From Cytophagales bacterium (GTDB lineage: Bacteria; Bacteroidota; Bacteroidia; Cytophagales; Cyclobacteriaceae): 41,256 bases of DNA. The stretch is taken from the NCBI GenBank assembly GCA_020402945.1, contig JADBYQ010000038.1, positions 1 to 41,256 of the forward strand. Reading direction: 5' to 3'. The notes beneath the pieces are model-generated. The model was not told the DNA's origin and did no database searches. It saw only the letters and a list, made by a program, of their open reading frames with translations. The position numbers and the translations under genes were made by a program. This document shows, piece by piece, positions 13,581 through 21,669 of the stretch (within the stretch, counting starts at the first letter, position 1; each line of letters begins with the position of its first letter).

Positions 13581-16289
13581 TCAATGTGCCTCCAGCCAAT
13601 TCTTCCCTACCCCAACTTCGACTTCCATAGGCACATCCAAAATCACGGCAGATTTCATGAGTTCTTTGATCTTGGGCTTCACGATTTCAACTTCATCTTG
13701 ATGAAGGTCGAACACCAATTCATCATGCACTTGCAAAATCATTTTCGTTTGCAGCTTTTCCTTTTGTAGCCAACGATGAATATTGATCATGGCAATTTTT
13801 ATGATGTCTGCGGCACTTCCTTGAATAGGCGCATTGATGGCGTTGCGCTCTGCAAAGCCCCGGGTAGAGATATTGCGCGAGTTGATGTCACGCAAATATC
13901 TTCTTCTTCCTAAGATCGTTTCCACATATTCTTTTTCACGGGCGAGGTTGATACTATCGTCCATATATCGCTTGATGGCGGCAAACTCTTTAAAATAGGA
14001 TTCTATAATTTCAGCCGCTTCCGTTCTGGAAATGTTAAGATTCTGCGCCAAGCCAAAAGCAGTGCTCCCATATAAAATTCCAAAGTTCACCTCTTTCGCC
14101 TTGCGCCTCATGTCAGGCGTTACCTTGTCAATTTCCACTTTGAAGACTTTAGCAGCCGTGGTGGTGTGAATGTCTCGTCCTAATCGAAATGCTTCAATCA
14201 TCGTTTCGTCTTTTGCAAACGAAGCTGCGATGCGTAATTCGATTTGTGAATAATCGGCAGACATGAAAAGAAAATCCTTGCTGCGTGGCACAAAGGCACT
14301 ACGTATTTGTCGTCCTTTTTCTGTGCGAATGGGAATGTTTTGCAAATTGGGATTATTCGAACTTAATCTTCCTGTTGCAGCGACTGCCTGTCGGTAATCT
14401 GTATGTACCCGGTGATCAAATTGACTTACCATTTTTGGCAGTGCATCTACGTAGGTTGATCTTAGCTTTTCATATTCACGATAGTCTAATATCTTCTTGG
14501 CGATTTCGTGTTCGTCTGCCAACTTGGATAAAACCTCCTCGCCCGTTGCATACTGACCCGTTTTCGTTTTTTTAGTTTTATCCATGAGCTTCATCTTGTC
14601 GAACAAGATTTCGCCTAGTTGCTTGGGCGAGCCAATGTTAAATTCCTGCCCAGCTATTTCATAAATTTCCTTCTGTACTTTTTCGCTATCTTTTCTCAAC
14701 GCGTCTGACATCAGTAGAAGTGCTTGCTCATCCAAAGCCACCCCTTCAAACTCCATTGCTACCAGCACGTGCAGCAATGGCATTTCCACATCACGCATCA
14801 GGCGCGAGTGACCTCGCTTCTCCAACTCTTTTTGCAATTTTATCTTCAACTGAAGCGTTTGGTCTACGCGTTCAAAGCGTGCGTGTACTTCTGTTTCGGG
14901 TGAGAGTTGATACCCCAGATATTGATTGCAAATGATGCCCAAATCGTGCGATGCTTCCGGCTCAATCAAATAATGAGCAAGCATTGTATCGAAGAGTGTG
15001 CCTTTGACTTCGATCCCTGATTTTTTTAATGCAAGAATCGGCAATTTGATGTTGTGACCTACCTTAACGATGCTGTCATCCGCAAACACCTCGCGAAGTA
15101 AAGCCACTGATTTTACTTCTAATTCAAATGCCTCGGCCGGAGATGAGGAAATGAGCAGCCCAGTTATCGCAAAATCAAAATGTTCTGCGTGATCAGTGAG
15201 TACCTCAAACGAAAATTCTTTCTGTCCTTTAAGCCTTGCCGCTAGCTGAGTTGCTTCCCCTTCATTGAGCTTTTTGTAGTTGACCGAAGATTGATCGAGT
15301 ACTTTTTTTTCTGCTTCTTCGGTAACACCAGCTGTTGGCTCCTCCCCCCCAAACATTGAAAGCTGTGCGGGTTTAGCTACTGCCGCTGGCGTACTGACGA
15401 CAGTGGATCCTGCTGTTGTGGCAAAAATCCGGGGCGCCATCGTCTTAAACTCTAGGTCTTCTATAATAGGCTTTAGTTTTTCTGCATCCGGGCCGGAGTA
15501 CTCCAGGTCTTTTTCATTCCACTCTACAGGAACATCTAAAATAATGGTGGCTAATTTTTTTGATAAGATAGCTTGTTCGCCAAACTGTTCTACGCGCTCC
15601 TTCAATTTTCCTTTTAGTTCGCTGGAGTGGGCAATAATGTTCTCCACGCTTTTGTATTGCTTCAGAAGCTCGGCTGCCGTCTTTGGCCCCACCCCTGGAA
15701 TACCCGGAATATTGTCGGAAGTATCTCCCTGCAATCCGAGGATATCGATCACTTGCGAAACATTTTCAATGTCCCACTTTTCACACACTTCTTTCGGGCC
15801 GAGAATATCTACCGAGTTGCCCATGTAGGCGGGTTTATACAACAAAATGTTGTTGGTTACCAATTGACCAAAATCTTTGTCGGGCGTCATCATGTAAACA
15901 GTGAACCCTTCTCTCTCTGCCTTCTTGGCAATGGTGCCGATGATATCGTCTGCTTCGTAGCCATCCATTTCCAAAATAGGGATGTTGAAGCCACGAATAA
16001 TCTCTTTTACTTTTGGCACACCGGTGCGAATATCCTCGGGAGTCTCTTGCCGGGTGGCTTTATATTCAGTAAAAATCTCATCACGGAAAGTCTTGGCCGA
16101 AGTGTCAAAGGCAACCGCAATGTGAGTAGGCTTTTGCTTTTGCAAGACCTCAAGTAGCGTATTGGTAAAGCCAAATGGAACAGAGGTATTGATCCCTTTG
16201 GAGTTGATGCGTGGGTTTTTGGTAAATGCAAAATGGGCACGGTAGATTAGTGCGTAGGCATCGAGCAGGAATAGTTTTTTTTCTGACAT
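13581..16289 (-). CDS. polA: DNA polymerase I
   Basis: This 902-residue protein has all three PolA regions. The 5' nuclease spans about 1-300 (LFLLDAYALIYRAH; DGYEADDIIG; GLQGDTSDNIPGIPGVGP). The polymerase domain has motif A DYSQIELRI (Asp679), motif B RRKAKEVNFGILYG (Lys732) and motif C VHDELVF (Asp856). The 3'-5' exonuclease domain is present but its metal ligands look lost. Motif I reads FSFEVLTD rather than DTET; motif II reads HNIKLP with Pro417 where Asp is expected; motif III has Arg at the Asp501-equivalent position. It should polymerise and remove primers without proofreading. Start set at ATG 16289 (MSEKKLFLLDAY); an upstream start adds 29 atypical residues. Confidence 0.95.
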   Translation of the reverse strand: MSEKKLFLLDAYALIYRAHFAFTKNPRINSKGINTSVPFGFTNTLLEVLQKQKPTHIAVAFDTSAKTFRDEIFTEYKATRQETPEDIRTGVPKVKEIIRGFNIPILEMDGYEADDIIGTIAKKAEREGFTVYMMTPDKDFGQLVTNNILLYKPAYMGNSVDILGPKEVCEKWDIENVSQVIDILGLQGDTSDNIPGIPGVGPKTAAELLKQYKSVENIIAHSSELKGKLKERVEQFGEQAILSKKLATIILDVPVEWNEKDLEYSGPDAEKLKPIIEDLEFKTMAPRIFATTAGSTVVSTPAAVAKPAQLSMFGGEEPTAGVTEEAEKKVLDQSSVNYKKLNEGEATQLAARLKGQKEFSFEVLTDHAEHFDFAITGLLISSSPAEAFELEVKSVALLREVFADDSIVKVGHNIKLPILALKKSGIEVKGTLFDTMLAHYLIEPEASHDLGIICNQYLGYQLSPETEVHARFERVDQTLQLKIKLQKELEKRGHSRLMRDVEMPLLHVLVAMEFEGVALDEQALLLMSDALRKDSEKVQKEIYEIAGQEFNIGSPKQLGEILFDKMKLMDKTKKTKTGQYATGEEVLSKLADEHEIAKKILDYREYEKLRSTYVDALPKMVSQFDHRVHTDYRQAVAATGRLSSNNPNLQNIPIRTEKGRQIRSAFVPRSKDFLFMSADYSQIELRIAASFAKDETMIEAFRLGRDIHTTTAAKVFKVEIDKVTPDMRRKAKEVNFGILYGSTAFGLAQNLNISRTEAAEIIESYFKEFAAIKRYMDDSINLAREKEYVETILGRRRYLRDINSRNISTRGFAERNAINAPIQGSAADIIKIAMINIHRWLQKEKLQTKMILQVHDELVFDLHQDEVEIVKPKIKELMKSAVILDVPMEVEVGVGKNWLEAH

Positions 16290-16686
16290 GAGGAGGTTAG
16301 ATCGATGCAAGGTAGGAAGAAGCGACCAAAACAGTACGTCATGAAAAAATCGAAAATTGAAGATGTACTCGATCAACTCAATCGCTATAAAGTTTCTGTT
16401 TGTATAAACTAAAACCCATTCGACCGGTTTTCTGGCCGAAATCGAGGCGTCAATTTAATTTCTTCTTTTTATCGATGTCATAGCATGTCGAACTGTTAAA
16501 AGATCGAAAATGAGTACGAAAACAAAACCGACCATTTGGCTCTATCAGTCAAAATGAAGCACTATTGCAGTAAGGTTTGCATTGCGTCCACCTTTGGTAG
16601 TGCTTGGACGCTAAATAAGTTCGGGTTAGTATTTTTTCTTTTATGTTAATTTATTGCTAAATCGGATTTCAAACGATTGTTAACCT
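16290..16686. other. Intergenic region between divergent polA and the acyl-CoA ligase
   Basis: Nothing in these 397 bases supports a gene. GCGTCCA (16584-16590) and TGGACGC (16605-16611) form a perfect 7-bp inverted repeat with a 14-base loop, about 75 bp before the ligase start. It could be a regulator site or a leader hairpin. No exact TAnnTTTG element was found near either start. Confidence 0.5.
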
Positions 16687-18330
16687 ATGGAAACCAGTAG
16701 CCCCCTTGCCGAATTTTGTAAATGGGAAAAGCAAATGCCCACCAATACCTTCCTCCGCCAACCCTTCAATGGCCAATGGCGAACATGGACCTATCAACAA
16801 GCAGGTGAAGAAGCCCGCAAACTAGCAGCTGGCATAAACTCTTTAAACCTGCCGCCTAAAAGCAATATTGCTCTACTCTCTAAAAATTGTGCGCATTGGA
16901 TCATGGCCGATTTGGCCATTATGATGACAGGACATATTTCTGTTCCACTTTATGCCACCTTAACCGCCCCATCCATTAAACAAATTCTTGAACACAGTGG
17001 ATCAGCAGCCATTATTATAGGAAAGTTAGATGATTATTCTACACAGCAGGATGGCATTCCATCTTCAATGATTCGAATAGGAATCGAGTTGTATGGAATA
17101 AACGAGCAGTACTCTTGGCAAAAAATGGTCGCTGGTCAACAGCCACTTACTCAAGTCGCCAATTGGACAAGTGATGATCTTCTAAGTATCATGTACACTT
17201 CAGGCACTACGGGCAAACCAAAAGGCGTGATGCACACCGTTGGAAATTTTGACGGCACCAAAAACGCAATGACCGAATTGGGCGTGCCCATGTATCCGAA
17301 GTTGTTTTCCTACTTGCCTTTAAGTCATATTGCAGAACGCGTGGCCATCGAAATGTGTGGTTTTTATAGGGGGGGCGAATTCACCTTTGCTGAGTCGTTG
17401 GAAACATTCCCAAAAAATCTATTCGAAACACAACCCAGCCTATTCTTCGCTGTACCTCGCATCTGGGCAAAATTCCGCGAGAAGATCTTGGAGAAAATGC
17501 CTCAAAAGAAATTAAACACATTGCTTTCTATCCCTATCATTAGTTCAATTGTAAAGAAGAGCATCCGAAAGAAACTGGGATTGGCAAATACCATCTACAT
17601 TTTTTCTGGTGCCGCACCCATTTCGGTGGATCTGTTGAACTGGTTTGAGTCAATCGGTATTACCATTTTGCAAGGGATTGGTATGACGGAAGATTGCATA
17701 GTTTCTCATTGTAATCGAGTCGGAAAAAATAAGGTCGGATCTGTAGGTCTCCCTTACTCTGGATTAAAAATAAAAATTTCTCCTGATGGCGAGCTTCGCT
17801 TAAAAGGCCCAACCAATATGAAAGGCTATTACAAAGAACCTGAGTTAACAGCCGAAGCTTTTGATGAGGAAGGTTATTTAAAAACAGGTGATAAAGGTGA
17901 GATTGATGCAAACGGCTACTTAACAATCGTGGGCCGAGTAAAAGATCAGTTCAAGACCGACAAAGGAAAATATGTTTCTCCCTCGCCCATTGAAATGAAA
18001 CTGCTCACCAATTCAGATATCGAGCAAGTGTGTGTAGTGGGTATGGGCATTCCGCAACCTTTGGCATTAACGGTTTTATCGGCAGCCGGAAAAACAAAAT
18101 CTAAAGACGAGTTGACAAAAAGTTTGGCCGCCTCGCTGGTAGAAGTGAATGCGGGTCTTGAGTCGTATGAGAAGCTAGAGAAAGCCGTAGTCATGCAAGG
18201 CGAATGGACAATCCCAAATGGATTGATGACGCCAACCATGAAAGTAAAACGAAATGAGGTAGAGAAGATACACGTTCCAAAATACCCTACTTGGTATCAT
18301 GCTAAGGAGGGAATGGTGATTTGGGAATAA
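16687..18330 (+). CDS. Long-chain acyl-CoA ligase (AMP-forming)
   Basis: This 547-residue enzyme activates a fatty acid with ATP and CoA. The P-loop IMYTSGTTGKPKGVM lies at about 174-188. SYLPLSHIAER follows, and FAVPRIWAKF and GIGMTED match long-chain ligases of the FadD15 type. Near the end come KTGDKGEIDANGYLTIVGR and KDQFKTDKGKYVSPSPIE, the hinge and C-terminal domain. The length is slightly short for FadD15 (about 600), mainly in the N-terminal part. It stands alone. It could supply acyl-CoA to the dehydrogenase cluster about 11 kb away, but that link is only inference. Confidence 0.9.
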   Translation: METSSPLAEFCKWEKQMPTNTFLRQPFNGQWRTWTYQQAGEEARKLAAGINSLNLPPKSNIALLSKNCAHWIMADLAIMMTGHISVPLYATLTAPSIKQILEHSGSAAIIIGKLDDYSTQQDGIPSSMIRIGIELYGINEQYSWQKMVAGQQPLTQVANWTSDDLLSIMYTSGTTGKPKGVMHTVGNFDGTKNAMTELGVPMYPKLFSYLPLSHIAERVAIEMCGFYRGGEFTFAESLETFPKNLFETQPSLFFAVPRIWAKFREKILEKMPQKKLNTLLSIPIISSIVKKSIRKKLGLANTIYIFSGAAPISVDLLNWFESIGITILQGIGMTEDCIVSHCNRVGKNKVGSVGLPYSGLKIKISPDGELRLKGPTNMKGYYKEPELTAEAFDEEGYLKTGDKGEIDANGYLTIVGRVKDQFKTDKGKYVSPSPIEMKLLTNSDIEQVCVVGMGIPQPLALTVLSAAGKTKSKDELTKSLAASLVEVNAGLESYEKLEKAVVMQGEWTIPNGLMTPTMKVKRNEVEKIHVPKYPTWYHAKEGMVIWE

Positions 18331-18447
18331 ATCTAATTTGAAAATTTGAAAATGATTCGATTTGAAAATTCAATTAGCAGTTCGGAAAATAGTCCAGACT
18401 GATTGTAAACCTTCAACGGTTCATCTTCAAGTCAATCAATTTTCAAA

Positions 18448-19290
18448 TTATTTCAGTCTTGCCTTAAAAAACGCCAACGTATTCTTATACGCATCTGCGG
18501 CCAGCTCCTTGTTGTGCTTTGGATTACTAGGGTTGGCAAATGCGTGGTCTGCCTCATATGACTTCACGGTTAAATTTTTACCGGCCGCCTTCATGTTCGC
18601 CACAAATTTATCAGTCAATTCTTTATTGATCCATTTGTCTTGAGTGGGCCAAATATCTAGTACATCGCAATTTAATGTCTTTAGGCGATCGATATTATCT
18701 TCAGGTTGACCGTAGTAAATAACGCAGGCAGCAGCTTGTGTTCCTGCAATCAAACTCGCTTGCATAGATTGACCTCCACCAAAACACCAACCAATCGTTC
18801 CCACTTTTGCAGCTGGTCCGGCAAAAGCTAACGCTCCTTTCACTATTTCGGCACCGCGTTCCTTTTTAAACTCTTGCATGTACTTGCCGGCTGATTGTGG
18901 ATCGGTCGCCAATTTACCATCGTACATATCGAGTGCAATGACGTTCACATTGCCTAAGTCATTGAACAAGTTGTCAGCTTCACGCTTAATGTGATCATTT
19001 AAACCCCACCATTCTTGAAATACAAAAACCCAATTATTCGTCTTTGACTTTGCTTCAATCAAATAGGCATTTGCCTCTACGCCATCGGCACATTTTATCT
19101 TAATCATCTTTCCTCCTGCCTGGCTCTCGTGTACGTATGGCAGCGGGCTTGGGTGATCACGATTGAATTTTTTGTTGGAGGCAAACACAGCAAATTTATC
19201 AGTGGCTGAAGTGTGACATACGGTCATGTCTTTCTGGGCAAATGCCGTTGCTGAGCCAAGTAAAGCGATAACGAAGAATAGTTTTTTCAT
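18448..19290 (-). CDS. Secreted dienelactone-hydrolase-family protein
   Basis: This 280-residue alpha/beta hydrolase has a signal peptide (MKKLFFVIALLGSATAFAQ). The nucleophile elbow GWCFGGG carries the catalytic Cys typical of dienelactone hydrolases. An acid candidate lies in DIWPTQDKW, and the His in ADHAFANP. A first cap region includes FQEWWGLNDHIKREAD, the usual EWWGl motif. The signal peptide places it in the periplasm, unlike the cytoplasmic aromatic-pathway enzymes, so the natural substrate is unknown. It is convergent with the acyl-CoA ligase; the 117-bp gap holds three ATTTGAAAAT repeats and no gene. Confidence 0.88.
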   Translation of the reverse strand: MKKLFFVIALLGSATAFAQKDMTVCHTSATDKFAVFASNKKFNRDHPSPLPYVHESQAGGKMIKIKCADGVEANAYLIEAKSKTNNWVFVFQEWWGLNDHIKREADNLFNDLGNVNVIALDMYDGKLATDPQSAGKYMQEFKKERGAEIVKGALAFAGPAAKVGTIGWCFGGGQSMQASLIAGTQAAACVIYYGQPEDNIDRLKTLNCDVLDIWPTQDKWINKELTDKFVANMKAAGKNLTVKSYEADHAFANPSNPKHNKELAADAYKNTLAFFKARLK

Positions 19291-19348
19291 GGGTTTTAGT
19301 GTTGGTTAAGTGTGGTTCTAACATAAATATCGACCTGAAAGTTTTTGA

Positions 19349-19819
19349 TCATTCTTTCCATTGACCTCGCACCACACGATCATAGGTGATTAAGTCGGTG
19401 TTGATTGGTTCGAATCCCTGTTGCCGAAGGAGCAAGGCAACTTGCGCCCGGTGATAGGAGCAATGGTTAACGAGGTGCATCATAATACTTTCCACGTTGT
19501 TCGTGTAGGGATCCCCTGTGTAGTTTGTGTAGGTTAGTTCCCGATCAAAATTATCGTTGCTTTCGACAAAATCAAGCCATTGTTGGTTGGCATCCTTAGC
19601 CATCTTTTCTAATGTATCAAGCGAATACTCTCCCCATAATTTTACGTTGGGGGGCGTAAGCCCTTTAATCCGATGAAGCCATAAAAATTGTGCCGCTAGC
19701 ACATGTCCAAAAATGGAAAGAATCTTTTCGTCCTTCACGTCTTCACGGCTAAGTCTGGCAATCACCCGATCGTTGGCCCAGGCGTTGTATTGATATAATT
19801 TTAAAAAGTACTTCTTCAT
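19349..19819 (-). CDS. DinB-family protein
   Basis: This 156-residue four-helix protein starts YFLKLYQYNAWANDRVIARL and has MMHLVNHCSYHRAQVALLLR. The first helix W-N and the final H-xxxH provide the metal-binding residues of the DinB/YfiT fold. Members are metal-dependent transferases or detoxification enzymes, often acting with small thiols; the substrate here is unknown. The final HxxxH is intact (NHCSYHR). It lies 58 bp upstream of the dienelactone hydrolase on the same strand, so co-transcription is possible. A strong hairpin just upstream probably isolates it from the gene before it. Confidence 0.85.
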   Translation of the reverse strand: MKKYFLKLYQYNAWANDRVIARLSREDVKDEKILSIFGHVLAAQFLWLHRIKGLTPPNVKLWGEYSLDTLEKMAKDANQQWLDFVESNDNFDRELTYTNYTGDPYTNNVESIMMHLVNHCSYHRAQVALLLRQQGFEPINTDLITYDRVVRGQWKE

Positions 19820-19838
19820 GATGCGTCTGGAAAACAGA

Positions 19839-19867
19839 AAAGGAAAGCAAGTTACTTGCTTTCCTTT
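19839..19867 (-). terminator. Rho-independent terminator after the outer-membrane pseudogene
   Basis: A perfect 13-bp stem (AAAGGAAAGCAAG with its complement) closes a 3-base loop (19852-19854). On the minus strand the stem is followed by TTTTCTGTTTT. It sits 31 bp past the stop of the pseudogene ending at 19898 and would end its transcription before dinB. Confidence 0.75.
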
Positions 19868-19897
19868 AAATTAATAATTGGATGACCGACAACTCTC

Positions 19898-20650
19898 TTA
19901 TCTTCTATTTTTCTGCCCCCATCGCTCGTCCATTCTGTTTAATCTTTTAACATCCCAAATTTCAAATCGAATTCGGATGTTCCACTCGAAGCCACTCAAG
20001 CCAATGGGCGCATTATCGTTAGTAGGGTAATCTGCCTTGTAGCTAGAAGTAAAATTAAATCGGTAGCCACCGGAAGCGCCTACATAAAAATCATACACCC
20101 AAACACGAAACTTGCGTTCGATGCCCATTCCACCATTTAGAAACAGATACCACGTTGACCATGTTTTTGAATCGGGACTTGCCAAAGTAGCCACACTGCT
20201 GGCAAATGATTGGCGCACAATGTTGTCGTACAGCGTCAGCTCACTGTAGCCAAAGCCTTCTGTGAGAAAAGGATAAATTAACCATTTCGGGTGCTTTACT
20301 AAATCAAAGTTGCCTCCCAACTGCAGTTCCCAATTTCTCAATCGAACATCTTTTGTGGCTGATTGATCTAGAAAACCTGGATCTGATTGCAAAAACGAAA
20401 CGGCTAGGTGGAAATACGAGTTGTTCTTACTGCCATGCCTGGTGAAGCCAAAAGTCCCACCGCCATAAAAATTTTGAAGTGTTGGATATCCAAGACTCGA
20501 CAAGGTCGAATTAAGTTTTGCGAAATCGCCATGGACAACACCTGCATGTGAGTAAAAACCAATTTACTTTTTCCACTTGGTCGAATCGCCCTGAGCCAGT
20601 CCAATTTGCCAAGCGATAAGAAGGAAGAAAATGAAAATCTTCGAACGCAT
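19898..20650 (-). pseudogene. Outer-membrane-type protein gene with a premature stop
   Basis: The frame opens at ATG 20650 with a clear signal peptide (MRSKIFIFFLLIAWQIGLAQ) and continues GDSTKWKK. It then hits TAA at 20566-20564 and carries on in the same frame as IGFYSHAGVVHGDF and another 206 residues to the stop at 19898. The body has alternating hydrophobic and aromatic strands (FYGGGTFGFTR; YDFYVGASGGYRF) like a small beta barrel, and ends WNIRIRFEIWDV. No family was recognised. One base change (for example AAA to TAA) explains the break. A start after the stop would lack the signal peptide, so the product is probably lost or needs readthrough. Confidence 0.7.
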
Positions 20651-20718
20651 ATTGAAAGATAAAAACAAATCCGCTATTGGCAAAGATTTTTCCGCGTTGC
20701 GTTAAGTCGTTAGGTTAA

Positions 20719-20749
20719 GTCGTAAGACCGCTTGGAGCGGTCTGACGAC
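20719..20749. repeat. Palindromic intergenic hairpin
   Basis: AGACCGCT-TGG-AGCGGTCT forms a perfect 8-bp stem, extended by GTCGT/ACGAC after one A-G mismatch (31 bases in all). It overlaps the last base of the ST7-like gene, so it may end or protect that transcript. No T run follows on the minus strand. Its arm GTCTGACGACT recurs in the terminator at 39904-39921, suggesting a dispersed repeat family. Confidence 0.75.
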
Positions 20750-21645
20750 TAGGAGTTAGGGTAAGACAACCACCGCTTCTGATAAATCTTTTCTAGCCAT
20801 GAAATGCTGCCAATCTTTGCCTGCCAAATGGGCCGCGCGAAGGTGGCGTAATAAACTGCTTCACTTTTTTCGCCTAGTGAATAGGTGTCCGACAGTGGGG
20901 GCAATTCCTTGCGCGACATCAACAGCATCGGCACATGTTTGTTTCGAACGCGTGCCTCTGCCAACAATGCGCGCGAAGTCTCGCTATCTCCTTCTTTTAA
21001 AAAAGAATAAAAGACTTTGTTAAACAGATAAAAGGCCGTGATGCCACCAGGGTATTTTGTGGCCAATTTTTCAAAATCGTCCAGCCGATTGAGTTCGAGG
21101 CAATGTAAACTGGCCTGGTCGCGCACGCCTTGGTTATCGTTTGGGTTTAATTCCAACATTTCAAAATAGACATCGAGGGCAGCTTCTGCCTGACCCAACA
21201 AATACAGTGCATCGGCATAGCCTTGCATGCACCGCATGAAAGGTCGTGTTTCGTGTAAGCCCCAAAAGTGTCCTTTGTTTTCTTTAAAATATTTTTCGCC
21301 CAATTTCTTGCGCGCGGCTGTAAAACCGTTTCTAAACAACATCAACGACAGCATAGGGCTGCCCGCTACTCCGGCCAAGTATTCATATGCTTCTACACAA
21401 TCGGGGTCGAGCAGAAAAGCCTGAAAGATAAGTCGATCAGCTTCCAGCACATCATCTACTTCGCTGGCCTGGTATACCAAGTCCTGTGCCTGCTCTTCTT
21501 TGCTCAGTGCTTCTTTGTCAAATTCCGGAATGGTTTTGCCCGTCATTTCGCGGGCGAAGCGTTCATAATCTTCTTTTGTTTTTAAGTTGGCTGCCTCCAT
21601 CAGTCGGTGGAGGTCGAGCATCATCTTTTGCTGTTTTTTATCCAT
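20749..21645 (-). CDS. TPR-like protein resembling ST7
   Basis: This 298-residue cytoplasmic protein has no signal peptide. The segment KGHFWGLHETRPFMRCMQGY followed by EAALDVYFEMLELNPNDNQG resembles the ST7 family, in which a FWG--eTRPYMRa motif precedes TPR-like helices ending in LNPnDNqG. Helical repeats fill 40-230. Such proteins are usually scaffolds; no catalytic site is seen. It starts 24 bp after the type IIG enzyme on the same strand, so the two are very likely one operon. Whether it helps the restriction system or is only a passenger is unknown. Confidence 0.65.
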   Translation of the reverse strand: MDKKQQKMMLDLHRLMEAANLKTKEDYERFAREMTGKTIPEFDKEALSKEEQAQDLVYQASEVDDVLEADRLIFQAFLLDPDCVEAYEYLAGVAGSPMLSLMLFRNGFTAARKKLGEKYFKENKGHFWGLHETRPFMRCMQGYADALYLLGQAEAALDVYFEMLELNPNDNQGVRDQASLHCLELNRLDDFEKLATKYPGGITAFYLFNKVFYSFLKEGDSETSRALLAEARVRNKHVPMLLMSRKELPPLSDTYSLGEKSEAVYYATFARPIWQAKIGSISWLEKIYQKRWLSYPNS

Positions 21646-21669
21646 GCTTTTTTATTTCTTGATCGCTTA

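Noticed and set aside
14285-14575. Opposite-strand ORFs within polA and other large genes
   Set aside because: They lie wholly inside well-supported genes and show no family features.
16290-16376. Upstream start for DNA polymerase I
   Set aside because: The extra 29 residues are unlike the family, which starts directly with the KLFLLDAYALIYR strand.
9113-16673. Two copies of TAAATCGGATTTCAA (near 9105 and 16660)
   Set aside because: A 15-base match is expected about once by chance in a window this long, and there is no shared context.
19898-20503. A separate gene starting at an internal TTG
   Set aside because: The frame is continuous with an upstream signal peptide across one stop codon, so a broken gene explains it better.
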